Source of the DNA: Liolophura sinensis
Lineage: Eukaryota; Mollusca; Polyplacophora; Chitonida; Chitonidae
Length of the DNA stretch: 64,000 nt
NCBI RefSeq assembly: GCF_032854445.1
Contig: NC_088302.1
Location: 37,948,191 to 38,012,190, forward strand
Reading direction: 5' to 3'
Shown here piece by piece: positions 11,198-23,350 of this stretch. Each line of letters begins with the position of its first letter. The stretch's first letter is position 1. The notes under the pieces are model-generated. The model saw only the letters and a list, made by a program, of their open reading frames with translations. It did no database searches and was not told where the DNA came from. A program made the translations under genes and the position numbers.

Positions 11198-13205
11198 AGT
11201 CGTGCTAGTGCCTATTATGCTTCACCAGGATGTTCTTGCTAGCTTCCGCTTGAAAAAACGCCTTCCTTGATGTTAGTCTGTGTAGTCAGTAGCTTTGAGA
11301 AAAATTTTATCCTTGCATTAGTGTGTATCAAGGAAAAGTTTGATAGAACGTCATACTCACATTACTAAGGCAACTTGTGCAAATGATGTAAAGCAGATGT
11401 GTGTGTTCTGTCAGTCAGCCTTTTAAACCAGTGAATGGAGATATAGCATGTAAATAATTTGGTGTGTATCTACGGTAGCCTATTTTCATTTGAAATGGCT
11501 TTCAAATTTGTGAACATCTCTTAATTTAGAATTAGCATAGCTAACATATGGGAAACAGTAACAGATGGTCAAAAATGTAACTGTTAGAATGTGAATTGGC
11601 TGCTATCATGAAAACATAGCAATGTACTTCTGACAGCTCCTTCCTTACCCTGCAGACTCAGAATTCTGTAAAACTTATTATCCTTTTAAGTTATGAGGCT
11701 TCTAAACACACTTTATTTAAAAAGAAGTGTTTTCAAGATTTAAATGTGAAACAGTACAGGACAGTCCAATGTGGGGGAGTGGGCTCTAGTGTAGTGGTTT
11801 AAGACCGTTTGCCCTTTAATTGGTTTGACGTGAGGTGCAGGTTCAAATCCCGCTATGGACAGGGAATTTATAGATTCCCCTAACTCTCACTGCTTACAAG
11901 GCCTTAGGGACAGTGATCAATGGAGTATTTCTGTTTGTGCATTCTAACATGTCTCCCACCGAGGTGATCTGCATATTTGTCACGTTAAAAATTGTCAGTA
12001 ACTTACCGTCGGTGGTTTATGCAGCTCAGTATGGGTTTCCTCCACCATAAAACCAACTGCCATAAAACTGTCTAAGCAAAACTTTCTTCACTAAGCAATA
12101 ATCAAGTAAATAAATGAATTAACACCCATTGGCACACAGAATACATGCATTGAGGGCTTTTTTATTTTACAAAGCATTCATTCAGGGCATTTTGTTAGAC
12201 AAAGGTATCTAGATCAGTTTTTCATAGACTTAATTGATGAGTTAACATGACCTAATGGCATTTTATTTCGGTATAATGGTTTCAGGGAAAAGTTACAAAA
12301 AGGCGGACTAGAATTTGAATGCAGACTTAGTAATTATTTCTCCTTACTGAGGGCTTGTGCTTCTTGTATTAAGTCTGATAGGATTTTTAACAGTTTATCC
12401 CAATGCAACGGATCTCTTCAACAGGAATTTTTCAGTATGTTATCATGCATGGTTATGGGAAGTATTTTCATATCAGATTTCCGTCCAGTGTCGATATTTG
12501 AAGTTTTATTTTGTTAGTAAATGTGAACTTAATTAGTGTGCTAGATCACGTGTTGTTGTTTACAAATTACACATGTATTTTTAATCTGTTAAAGTTTTTT
12601 AATAATAATTTTTCTATATACATATATTTTAGATACGATAGTAACTTGCAAATCGTCTACATTGGTACCAATATCCCATATTTTGATGTTCTCGTCTTTA
12701 GAATTTTTGTCATTTTAGGATGTTTTTAGGCCATAGGTCTTGACAAAATCTGGTTTAAGTTAAAGGCCATAGGTACATTTGTTGTTTTGAATATGTAAAA
12801 GTATATAATTGTATGCATGAGGTGAAATGGTCATTTCATACGAGTGTCTTTCTACATGTGACAAAGTAAAAGCTGTATATTTATTTTGCCTAATATTTTG
12901 TCCATGACTGCTGCTTTGTGCAGGATTCTGAGAATTCTATTGATCTTGGAAAGGTGTTGAGAGGTTTGTCTTTGATGTAGCTTGAAACCCTACTAGAAAG
13001 ATGTATGCTTGAACATCAAAAGTAATACTTTATGACCTTTATTTGCCATAACAGTGCACTTTTGGAGGCAAGTAGGCTTTATGTATATGTATGCCAGTGT
13101 TTTCTGGTCGTCATGACTGCAAGTATGGCACTTGTGTGATCAGTCGTGTCAACGCTTGTGAACTGTGATACTTACATAGGCAAAATAAATCATCCATGAA
13201 GTTGT
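11198..13205 (+). other. Probable 3' UTR of the VWA3B-like gene
   Basis: No coding signal follows the stop codon. The best poly(A) signal is AATAAA at 13184-13189. A SINE (11780-12125) lies within this region, so the real 3' end could be earlier. Confidence 0.4.
11780..12125 (+). mobile_element. tRNA-derived SINE
   Basis: An A-box-like stretch (TAGTGTAGTGGTTTAAGACC) is followed by a B box (GGTTCAAATCCC), the internal RNA polymerase III promoter of tRNA-derived SINEs. The 3' part has TTTCCTCCACCATAAAACC and ends AATCAAGTAAATAAATGAA. The tRNA fold is not complete, so I call a SINE rather than a tRNA gene. Confidence 0.7.
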
Positions 13206-13289
13206 TGAATAGGGATTTTGTTGATAACTTCTCACCAGATTTCTCTCATAATCGTTGTAAACTGGCTAGTTGTAGTACACTTTACTTGA

Positions 13290-13515
13290 CTGCACAGGTC
13301 CCGCTGGCTGTCTGAGACATTCAGGCCCTTGACCAATGAAGTCCTGGGTTCAAATCCACCTCTTGACTGTTTTGGCTGCAATTTTAGGTCAGTTTGTCAG
13401 GTACCATCATAGATCAATGGTTTACTCATGTTTTCTCCACCCATAATCCTGGCCATCGTAATAGAAGAGAAAAAGTCTTGAGCACAATGTTAAACCCAAA
13501 TCAAATAAATCCTTC
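13290..13515 (+). mobile_element. tRNA-derived SINE
   Basis: The head carries a B box (GGGTTCAAATCC). The middle has TTTTCTCCACCCATAATCCT, and the tail has AGTCTTGAGCACAATGTTAA and AATCAAATAAAT. Same family as 3755-3975. Confidence 0.7.
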
Positions 13516-13944
13516 TCCTCACTGCCAGTGTATCTCCCAAGTGCTACACAGAAAAACAATGACATTTCAACATTTCAGCTGTGTTAATTTTGGTCTCTGA
13601 GAGAACTGAATATTAAAATCAATTACCAGAAGTAGTATCTTAATAATAACATACTCTGAAGTTGAAAATAGCATTTTGTTGGTATATCATAAAATGCAGT
13701 TCCACATTTGTGTTTCTATGCTTTTACATTATGCTAAGTTTACCATTAAATCAGCAAAACATGATAATAAACTTTGGTAGCAGGTTGGAATCCAGTACCT
13801 ACTTGTGTCAGAAAAATGTCTGGGATAAAACATAAGAGTGGGAAAAGTTTCCTCTGCCTTTATTTTTCATTAAGTTGGAAAATTCCTGATTGTGGAGGAA
13901 AGCACAATGCAGAAAATCAGTTAAGTAGCTTGAGCCGAGTCAGG

Positions 13945-14062
13945 AGGGTGGTCTGGTTACTGGTAAGGTTAGCCAGGTTCCTTCACCTGTGAGCCAGACA
14001 GCTATCATGCAGGCAAAATATCTGAATATGGCGTCAAACTCCAATGAAACAAATAGGCCAAT
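13945..14062 (+). mobile_element. SINE tail fragment
   Basis: Contains CAGGTTCCTTCACCTGTGAG, AAAATATCTGAATATGGCGT and CCAATGAAACAAAT, a diverged copy of the common SINE 3' part. Confidence 0.45.
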
Positions 14063-14221
14063 CCAATGCACAACCTGTAGAAAAATTGTGGGATTTGAGT
14101 TGAGTTTAGGCCTCGTGATGAAAGTGAAATTTTGGTTTTAAGTACAGGAGTAATACCACAAGTTAAAGACAGCTTTGTTATCAGTGTAGGAAACCACCAA
14201 GACCACATTCACTCATTAACA

Positions 14222-15868
14222 TTTATTTGGACCAAATAGCAAGAAGATACATAGTGAGGGGTGTACTTTGTAATTAAGCCAAGTAAATACTGATTACAAT
14301 AACAGCATTGTAAATGGGTTACATGAAAATATGAAAAGCAGTTTATGAGCAATACTGTGCAAAACTGTTGTAATTAAGATTTCATATGGCCTTCAAAAAG
14401 TATGGATAACTATATTTCGCAAGGCAACATGCACAAGATCTGATAAGTATGTTGCAAGGCAGTCACTTATGAACGTGTTATCAGTGAACTGAAGCATATT
14501 TGACAAGAGTGAAAAGAGTGATTGCAGCATTGTCAAACAATGGTTTATCAATATATGTTGTTCATTTCTGCATTTTTAACCCTCAACAACAAAACTACGC
14601 TAAGGTATGAGGGGTCGGTCTAAGTGCCATGGTCTGCTGGAGACAGTATAATGTTCAAAACAATACAAGCAGAACAGATAACTGATGTGCCACTGACTCA
14701 GTAAACTTGAATGATTCCACAGTTAATCTGTGGTAAACACTTTGTAATTCAGTAACTAATTCATCATCAGGAGCCTTTATCCAGACAACTACACACTACC
14801 ATGGCAACACAGTTTAAATCTACAACATACAAGTAGACCGACACAGAGAAAACAGAGGACTAAATAAATGCAAACAAAAAAATCTACATAACTCTACTGT
14901 CTACACATAATGAAAACTAAGTTCACACACACGTATATGGTAAGATGAGTTCTGATTTCTCACAAATGTGCTGTTTGTTGTGAAGTACTTAGAGGTGATC
15001 TCGGGAAGAAAGTTCTGACTGAAGTTTCTGTAAAATGAAAAATTCCGCGAGTGCAAGTCGGTATTCAAAATTGTGGTTATGAAGCAAAATCTCCTAATTA
15101 AAAGCTGGTCACTGTAATACTTTTGTAGCCTTAAAAATAATAGGAGTCCAAAAAATTGTCTGCCAACTCAAACTATACAGTGCAGTGAGTTATTACAAGG
15201 ACTCATATATAAACCCTACACAGGTACATTCACCCCTGTTAGGTACGCAGTACCCAGTCTTTCATCAGAACAATAGTGAGGCTATGTCTTCACCAAGCTC
15301 TAAAGAAAACATGCCTTACATAAGGAATGACCAAGTGTTCCACCATGAAGGTGAATAAAAATCTCCATAACAGAACAACTTCACCACGCATGTCAGCACT
15401 CACTAAACAAAAAAAGCAAATCTTAACAAGCCTTACCATGAATGTTACATTGGCGTCACATTACATGAAGAACACACACTTTCAACATATGCAAAATATG
15501 CACGTTTATCATGTACACCAAGAAAATAAAAAAAATTCATCATGTCATGATTATTACAATTCTCTTTCGTCTGCACACAAGCAATGTATCATCCCTTCAC
15601 TCCTTTGGGAGTCAAAATTTAACTTTACAGTGAGCATGACTGTATCTCAAGTGCCTAACAATAGTTAGACCAATGTCAAGATTAAACGTACGCAAGCATC
15701 CATCAGAACCAATTCCAAGTGTTTCTTGGAATATTTGTTCATTTCACAAGGAAACTAAAAGAAAAAGTAACCTACTCGGTGCAGATTCAAGTCATATCAG
15801 CACTTTATGCACTGACAATATTCAACAACTGATAACATCAGAGACTTGACACTCCCGACAGGAGTCAC
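14222..15868 (-). other. Probable 3' UTR of the zinc-finger gene
   Basis: It follows the zinc-finger stop codon on the minus strand. A minus-strand AATAAA (TTTATT at 14222-14227) gives a plausible end, for a UTR of about 1.6 kb. No coding signal is seen. Confidence 0.45.
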
Positions 15869-18800
15869 TTAAGATTGCATCTGGGTGAAGAGCTCAGCAG
15901 CAGTAGCAAGGGTTGTGACATCTCCGCTTGTACCTGGCTGAGGGTTCTGTTCCACTATAGCATGGGTCACCTCGCCATCATCAGCCGTGTGTACGATGAT
16001 GATGGTCTCCTGGCCTCCCTCTGTCTGCAGCGTGGTGATAGTTTGGCCCTGTGGTAAAGTGTGAGTAGCTTCACCTTCAGTGGTGACCACGGTCGCCATC
16101 TGGACTTCTTGGCCTCCGTACATTCCAGGCTCCAGCTGCTGTATGGCAATGGTCTGGGGCTGTTCTACCTGCCCAGCTGCCTCTGCTTCAATGGCCTGAG
16201 CCTGATCTGGGGTGACCGTCACCTGAATACTCTCTGTCTCCAATGCAGCTTTGGGGTCAAGTTCACCCTCCTCCAATTCTTCACCTTCCTCTTCTGAATC
16301 GCTGTCAGAAAGCTCATCCATTGGGGTCTTGAACACCACATGTTCTCCATGAGCGACGTGCTCTTTGCCGATATGCTCAAGAAGCAGTTTCTTTCTCTTG
16401 AAAGTTTCCTTGCACAGATCACACTGATACGGCGACAGGCGTTTGTGGACAAGCTGAATGTGAGACATCAAGTTGGATTTGTTGTTGAAGCATCTCCCAC
16501 AGTCGGCACACTTGTGAGGCTTTTCTCCGGTGTGGATAAGCATGTGGCGATCAACGTGATACTTCTTGGTGAAACGCTTCTCACAAACGGAGCAGATGAA
16601 GATCTTCTGATTCGGAGACTTCCAGTTCTCGTGGACCCTCTTGGTGTGACCAATCAGGGCACCCAAGGTCTTGAAAGCTGCACTGCATGTGTTACACAGG
16701 TACTGGCGGGTGTGTAGATGCATCCCCTTGATGTGAGTGTTTAAGTTCCCACGGAATGCCGAGTCATAATCACAGTGAGGACACTTGTAAGGTCTTCGTC
16801 CCGAATGTACGGTCCTCATGTGAGAGCTCATGCCAGTCTTCAGCACGACCTTGCCACAGATGGGGCATGGAATTTGCATGCGGTTCTGCTGATGAGACTC
16901 CAGATGACGCTTCATATTTTTAGTCACCTTCCCACAATCCTGGCAAGTTTCTCCATCTTCTTGAGCTCCCTGTGTGGAAACCTTCATGATTCTCTCCCTC
17001 CACTTGGCATTTCTAATTTCTTCTTCATAATCTGTTTCCTCATTATGTTTACTTTTAATATGTTTTACCAGACCAATAAATGCTTTCTCACAGAAAGGAC
17101 ATTTCAAAGCCTCCTCTGTGTTTCTCTTTACGCTGCGTTTCCTGGCATCAACATCTTGGAACAATCCACCAACATCATCATCCCTCCTCTTGCGACGTTT
17201 ACGATCTTCATCATCATCCAGTTTTGCAGATGTGCCATCATCAAGGTTGAGAGGACCAAATTTCTTCTTCTTTAATTTGGGGTCAGTTTGGGTTAAAACA
17301 GATCTTTTGTTACTGGATTCCCAAACAGTTTCTACTTCTACAAATGGGGGAGCCTCCTTAGGTGTCATGGTAACTGCTTGGGCTTTCTTTGCTGACTGAG
17401 GAATGTCATCGTCAATTTGATCAATACTGTACACATCTTGCCCTGTTACATTTACGCCAGAGGTGTCCGGAGATTTGAAGCTGTCCACTGCAAATGCTGT
17501 AAGCACAGGAGGTTCAGGTTCACCTGATGTAGTAACTTCCTTGGTTGGGGTTTCAACATTTGACAGTTCAGGCTCATCAATATCAAAGTCCATCCCATCA
17601 TATCCCTGTGAACGAGTCTTCAGCTTGGGTGTTGTTTCGCTACCTTGATCCTTTGTTTGAGCATTTCCAGACACCTTAGCGCGTTTTCTTGGAGTAGCTG
17701 CTTCATCAAGTTCAACCTCGTCTTCACCAGATCCCTGATCAGCAGTACCAGTTCCCTGCTCAGACGTGCCTTGGTCAACCTCCTTACGCTTTTTTCCTTT
17801 TGTGGCTTTTTGGGGAGATTCTATCTCTTCTTCTTCTTCAACTTCCTCCTCCTTTTTCTTCCTTCCTCGACCCCTCCTTGGTGTACTTTCCTCCTCAGTT
17901 GGTTCTGTTTTTATAGTCGTCTTTGGGGGTCTACCTCTACGTTTACGTTTCTCACCATCATCAGCAGGAGATTCCTCCACACTTTCAACCGCTTCCTCTT
18001 CCACAACAGCTGCTTTTGCCCTTTGTGATCTTCTTCTACTGCCTTCCACAGCCAACTCTGAATCACCAGCTTGCTTTGCTACCTTTTTACCAGCTGCCTC
18101 TTTGGCCGGTGGCGTTTCTTCTACTTCTTTTGGAGTGCCTCTAGCTAAGGATCTTCTGGTCAGCCTTGAAGGTGTTGCTTCTCCAGTCTTCTCAGCCGCA
18201 GTCTCATCCTCTTCCTTTGATTCTTTCCTTGGTCTTCCCCGCCCAGCAGATTTTGGCGCTTCTTCCACTTTGGACTTCTTGGTTGTTGAGTCTGCTTCTT
18301 GCACTTCATCTTTCTGCACCTTTGCTGGCCTACCTCGTCCTCTTTTTGGAGTTGGTGTACTCTTCTCTTCAGTCTCTTTCTCGGCTTCTTTAGGTTCTGC
18401 AGGAGTTGCGACTTTAGCGGGACGTCCTCTTCTGCGAGGCGTTGACTTAGCAACTTCTTCCTCTGCTACAGACTCCGATGTCACTGCTGTTTCCGTCACA
18501 GTTGTTGCAGCTGCAGCTACATTTATATTCGAGCCATTAACCTTGACTTCAGTAGTTTGGGCAGAGAGCTGAGGTGACGGTACGGTTTGGTCTGGTTCGT
18601 CTCTTGGCTGACTAACCTCCATCGATTCCTCTTCCATTTCCACAGTGCTCTGCGCTGGCTGAAGAGATGGCACTTCTGCCTCTTGCCCTTCTGGCTGTGA
18701 TTCAGCCACTTCCATTTCCTCTTCTCTTAACTGGGCTATTGGCTGAATTGTCTGCTGTTCAGTTGTCTGTAACAAAGATGAAACTTCGGCCAACATGTCA

Positions 18801-19092
18801 GCCGCCTGCTGCTGAATGCTTCCAATGCTACTGACTGCTGAACTACCACTAGCCTCAACTTGACTAACAGTGTCTGCTTCTACAGATGTTGAGGGTAGCA
18901 CAGCTGATGTGCTCTGAGTGCTATCTGCCTGCTCTACTTTGGTGGTAACTGGAACATTCTCTGCCTCCTCTGTACCTTCTAATACGAGTTTCAATGGCTG
19001 GCTCTCTTCTGCTGAACTGGCCGATACTTCCTGTACATCTGATCCCTGAACAATAAATGTTTGGGCTGTGAAAGTCTCCGTCTGGCCGTCTT
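15869..19092 (-). CDS. Large second coding exon of the zinc-finger gene (AT hooks, eight fingers)
   Basis: Starts after a CTTTCCAAAAG acceptor with EDGQTETFTAQTFIVQ and runs 1,074 codons to a TAA at 15869-15871. The ATG upstream at 19144 lies in the intron and is not the start. Finger cysteine pairs occur in the order CPFC, CQDC, CPIC, CPHC, CNTC, CSVC, CADC, CDLC. Confidence 0.92.
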
Positions 19093-20167
19093 CTTTTGGA
19101 AAGAAAAATGAGTGTACCATATTACTATTATGTTTAATATACATTTATTGCCTCATTACTGTTCTCTTTTAAATGCTTCATATAATCATGTCACTAGTAT
19201 CCCATCAAGACAAGTTTACAGGAACAACAGAATGGTCTTTCAAATGACTGTTACTATGGTGTTGAGATTATAACAGCATGAGTAGAACTGCACTTGACAC
19301 ATTAATGACTGCACCCCACCATTACTTACCTTGGATGGTGACAGTTTGTTGCGTACTGCTCGCTGATATGGGCTGTTGCACCAAATCTTCAGAGCTGGTA
19401 GTTACTTCTGCCTCTCTTGGTGTAGATGTCTGTACTGGTTGCACGGCTTTGGCCACTGTCGTCTCTCCAACACTGGACAAGGGCGGGTTGTTTGGTCGTA
19501 GCAAACTCCTCATGGGCCGTGCTGTCTTGGAAGGTGAGGACGAGACTGTGGTTGTGATAGTTGGGGAGCCCACAGCTTCCTGGATGGTGACTGTGGGACC
19601 ACCTGTAGTCTGCGGCAATGTCATCACATCAGCAGTTGAGACAAGAGGTGCGCTACCACTCGGCTGAACTATCTGCACCTGTTCAGTAACCACGACTTGA
19701 GGTTGCCCCATAGAATCTGCAGTCACAATATTGGCCACATTTCCATCCTGTATTACTTGACCGTTCACATCGGTTGCCTGTGCAGCTATTGCATTAAACT
19801 GGGCAATGTCAGTTATCGGTACGGTGATCTGACTGCCATCAGCCGTGACATACTGAACATTACCATCCTGGCCACTGTACAGCTCTAGTCCAGCCACACT
19901 GGTCAGAGATTGATCAGAGGTGGGTTGACCAGATTCGTCCACAGTGATGTGTGCTAAGGCACCACCCTCCTGAACCATGACTGTTTCTGATGCGTCCCCC
20001 TCACCAGACTGAATTGTACCGACGTCATCTTTAGAGAAGACAATGCGCTGTCCATCAGCGGTCATGAAACTGCCATCTGGCAGCTGCTGGACAATGATCT
20101 CATCAGTGCCCTCTACATAGGTAGAATCAGACTGGTCAACTTCTACGGAACTTCCAGGATCCTCCAT
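15869..20167 (-). CDS. AT-hook and C2H2 zinc-finger transcriptional regulator, 1,353 residues
   Basis: Two coding exons, 20167-19330 and 19092-15869, join in phase 1 (donor CAAG/GTAAGT, acceptor CCAAAAG). The ATG at 20167 has a good AAAATGG context just after an acceptor, so a non-coding exon lies upstream. The N-terminal ~280 residues are rich in Gln, Thr, Ser, Val and acidic residues, like an activation domain. Residues ~500-690 hold four AT-hook cores (GRPAK twice, GRGRPRK and RRGRPPK) plus a weaker RGRGRKKK, in acidic/Lys-rich sequence. These should bind the minor groove of AT-rich DNA. Eight C2H2 fingers follow at about 940-1190. The first two are short, with 9 instead of 12 residues between the second Cys and first His. 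One linker is canonical HTGEKPHKC. An acidic stretch (DSDSEEEGEELEEGELD) and a Gln/Thr-rich tail end the protein. Role: nuclear DNA-binding regulator by inference; I recognise no named orthologue. Confidence 0.9.
19330..20167 (-). CDS. First coding exon of the zinc-finger gene
   Basis: Encodes 279 residues starting MEDPGSSVEVDQSDSTYVEG and ending TVTIQ, then a phase-1 donor (GTAAGT). The longer reading from 20221 would cross the acceptor at 20175-20180, so its first 18 codons are intronic. Confidence 0.88.
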
Positions 20168-20174
20168 TTTTACA

Positions 20175-22417
20175 CTGAAACAGAGCGAGACTTCTACAAT
20201 TAAACAACAGGACAAAAACAAGCTTATTCAGAGAATTGAAATTCCTAACTACATATGATCCAAGAGGTCACAAAATAAATATGCACACTCAATTTTATTC
20301 AAATCAGACATTTGAAGGAGTGACCCCATGACCAGTCAGAATAAATTAAACCACACAAAACTTATGCAGGAATCCAACTGCTTTTTGAAATTGATCTAAT
20401 GCTTTAACATGAGCATGCACATAAAATTTTCTGAATGACAAACACTTTTGAAAATCTGGGGTTATGGCTATTTAACGCATATATGTGGGAAAAGGAACTA
20501 CAGCTATTTAGTGAACAAGCCATTGTACCTTTCTCTCAAGCTGTGATATTTTTTGTTCTGAAAGTCGGCTGATGCTCACAAAAAATCTCACAAATATCAT
20601 AGCTTAACTTGCTATGTAGTATATGCAGACTGTTCAGCCACTGCTCACTGTTTCTGCATGATCACGAATCCAATTCTGGGAACTAAAAACATGTTGGCCA
20701 ATAAGGTGGAGGCAGCAAACATTTTTTTTTTTCGTGAGGTGGCGCTAGTCTAGTGTGAAGCAGGACCTTGACCCATTGTTAGGTCAAGAATGGACTGTAG
20801 CATAACGTTACAACGTTACAATGTATCAGTTTCTATTGCAACGTCATACTGTCTTTAATGTGATATCATCACAAGCTGGGAAAGGAACATTTGATATCAA
20901 GACGTCCTGCTGTTGGAAGTTTGACAGGTCCACATTGACTGTGTAATGTTCAGCTGTCCTGGAAAAAAATTACAAATATTCCCTTGTTTGTTACTGATCA
21001 AGCAGTCTGTACATTCTGTGATTCAGTCTGTGATTAGCACACCCTAATGTCAAGGGAGGCAATCAGCCAGCTAGACTTGAGGGTGTGAAGTACACATTTT
21101 TAACAGACAGTGGCGCACAGCTATTGCTGAATCAACAACCAAAGTTGAATACAAACAAGCGTATCTGTTTCGCTAAACTATTACATATTTCCACTTCTTT
21201 GTCTTTTAGTCAGCTTGTATTTTTTCCTAGCCCAAAGCTAAGCTTGTCCTACTAATGCAATGCTTAGCTTCTCAGCCACGGACAATTCACTAAAGATAAC
21301 AGCTTGAACCCTACCTTATGTTTTGTATCCACCAATTACCTAAAATGCCCGATACGTAAATATTTCTAAGCCATAATCAGTTCAAACTTTTGAACCAACG
21401 TCCGCCATGTTTGGAATTCCATCTTCAGCAGGTTGATGGGCCATGAATATTGCATCCCAGCAAACATTCTCTTTAAGATGAATTGGCAGGGACAAAATTT
21501 GAATTCCAAACGTGGAGAGCGTTAACTGGTTTGAGTTCCTTGATTCAACAGCTCATTATTTCATTTTTGGTGTGATTATCACAAAGTAATGATAATGAAA
21601 AATGACAATAGCTTCTTTGCAAACCGTTTTTTATCTTTGCAAGGGAAACAAAGTATGTTGTAGGTTTCAACGGCATAATACAAATACCAAAAATTTGCTT
21701 TCCCACAATACCATTAAGCAAGGGTAAGGCATTACTGTATCCCTTCACATTAGGTTATTTTAAGTGAAATGGAGCAGATAAAAACAAAAGATAAAAACAA
21801 GCATTCAAAGTGACATGAGTTTGAGAAGGAAATGGTCATACTAATTGAATTACAAGTGTTACTGGTGTAGATATTATAAATTTATGTAGGTCAGGGAGAA
21901 GCATTCAACGCCCAAAAGTGCCTCTCTTTCATCAAAACAAGAGCATAAAAATCCCTCCATACTTTATTAAAAGCGAGTTCCTGTGCAAATATGAACGCCC
22001 ACCCAAAAATAAACCACACTGACTGCAGGCTTTATTGGGAAAACTCTTGGATCAATTTTAGGCATGGCAAGGTGCCCTCCCTATGCATAGTTACTTAGGC
22101 CCGTGTTGAGTGGAAATCCAAACAGGCGCCATTTTCTTTGTTTCATTAGCGTGCAATTATCACCTAAATACCAAGTATACTCTCCTTAAAACTACAATTA
22201 GCAAATTCTATGATGAACACAAAACAGAGATCCACAAAATTAGGAGGGATAATCATGTAAAAGTTAGGATCTAACCCAAGAAAATTGTCCCCCTTGAACA
22301 AGGGCAAGTAACCGCGTGACTTCGCCATTTTGAAATCTGCATTTTCTCGACTTGGTTATTTCCCCATTAAACCACATGTCTGCAACCTTTCCAGCGATCC
22401 ATAATGTGTGAAATTAC
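20175..22417 (-). other. Intron 1 (5' UTR intron) of the zinc-finger gene
   Basis: Lies between the candidate first exon and the coding start. I see no exon, SINE or array in it, only a short poly-T run near 20730. Confidence 0.5.
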
Positions 22418-22520
22418 CTTATACTCTGCACCGTACCCCGCTGAATCTGTTGTATCGTCTCGTGCTAAGAAACTAGACTTATGAGGAGCGATAATGTGAG
22501 AAAACTGTTCTCAAATAAAA
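22418..22520 (-). other. Candidate non-coding first exon of the zinc-finger gene
   Basis: On the minus strand a GC-richer stretch ends in GAGTATAAG/GTAATT at 22418, a usable donor. It is the nearest plausible partner for the acceptor at 20175-20180. The 5' limit is a guess. Confidence 0.4.
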
Positions 22521-22563
22521 AACGCCATCGTTATGCCGGGAAGATGCCTGGCACGCTGCAAGT

Positions 22564-22579
22564 TTACCCAGAATGCACC
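22564..22579. promoter_or_regulatory. ZNF143/SBF-like promoter motif
   Basis: TTACCCAGAATGCACC closely resembles the CCCAGAATGCA-type core of ZNF143/Staf sites. It lies just upstream of the candidate first exon of the zinc-finger gene. Binding is inferred from the motif only. Confidence 0.35.
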
Positions 22580-22823
22580 ACAGTGCTTCGTCAAAGATCG
22601 CCGACGTCCGTAGAAGTGAGTGCATTCAAGCGGTTCTATGATGTAATAATAATCCATGTTGTTACAAACTTTGTGATAAACGAAGTGCTGAATGTCCTTT
22701 CTAATTACTTGGGAGACGGAAGTGCTTTGACTTTACGCATAAATGTATAAAATAGCAAATGTACCATGAAATAGGATTGAGTATCTTACAAAAAGCCGTC
22801 ACTTCGACGACTGCCTCTCATCT

Positions 22824-22850
22824 ACCACCGTGCAATAACTGTACGGTGGT
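22824..22850. repeat. Short inverted repeat
   Basis: ACCACCGT and ACGGTGGT form a perfect 8-bp stem around an 11-base loop, in the upstream region of the zinc-finger gene. No function is evident. Confidence 0.6.
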
Positions 22851-23270
22851 GCTCATCTGTAGAATTTGTCAGAACGCCCTCTACGTAACCGCCCTCTATA
22901 TATAATATATGTTCAAGCTATCGACATGAGCTTCGATGTATGCCTTCAATAATATTGTATGGATTCTATATGTGTCCTATATATGTATGGCCTATAAATG
23001 TTGCTAAATGTTGCTATTGTAAACTACACGTTTTAAAATTATTTCTGCACTTTCATGTTTTTAAACTGGTTGCGTATAAATATGATTGTTTTTGGATAGA
23101 GAAATGAATACAGCTATCTGTTGTGGAATTGATATTTCAGATAAAGATTACACGGTTTGGCCTGATATTTGTCACGTACTACCAAAAATACCTAGTTGTA
23201 TAGGGACGAATACACGGCGCACGCTGACTGACCAGTGTTGTTGTTGTAGACCATCAACTGCCCACGCGTT

Positions 23271-23350
23271 GGAGCCCAGACTTTTACTAACTTTATGTAG
23301 AGGGTGTTTAGGAGCCCAGACGTTTACTAACTTTATGTAGAGGGTGTTTA
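23271..23350. repeat. Tandem duplication, 2 x 40 bp
   Basis: The 40 bases beginning GGAGCCCAGAC and ending AGGGTGTTTA occur twice in direct succession with one mismatch. Confidence 0.9.

Noticed and set aside
11790-11870. Possible tRNA gene (A and B boxes)
   Set aside because: The acceptor stem and anticodon arm do not pair well, and the sequence continues into a SINE body with an AAATAAATG tail.
17766-18572. 268-codon plus-strand ORF rich in Ser, Leu and Phe
   Set aside because: It is the antisense shadow of the AT-hook region of the zinc-finger exon.
19093-19144. ATG at 19144 as a separate start for the zinc-finger exon
   Set aside because: The sequence before 19092 is a pyrimidine tract and acceptor, and exon 19330-20167 joins in phase. 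A single 1,353-residue protein is the simpler reading.
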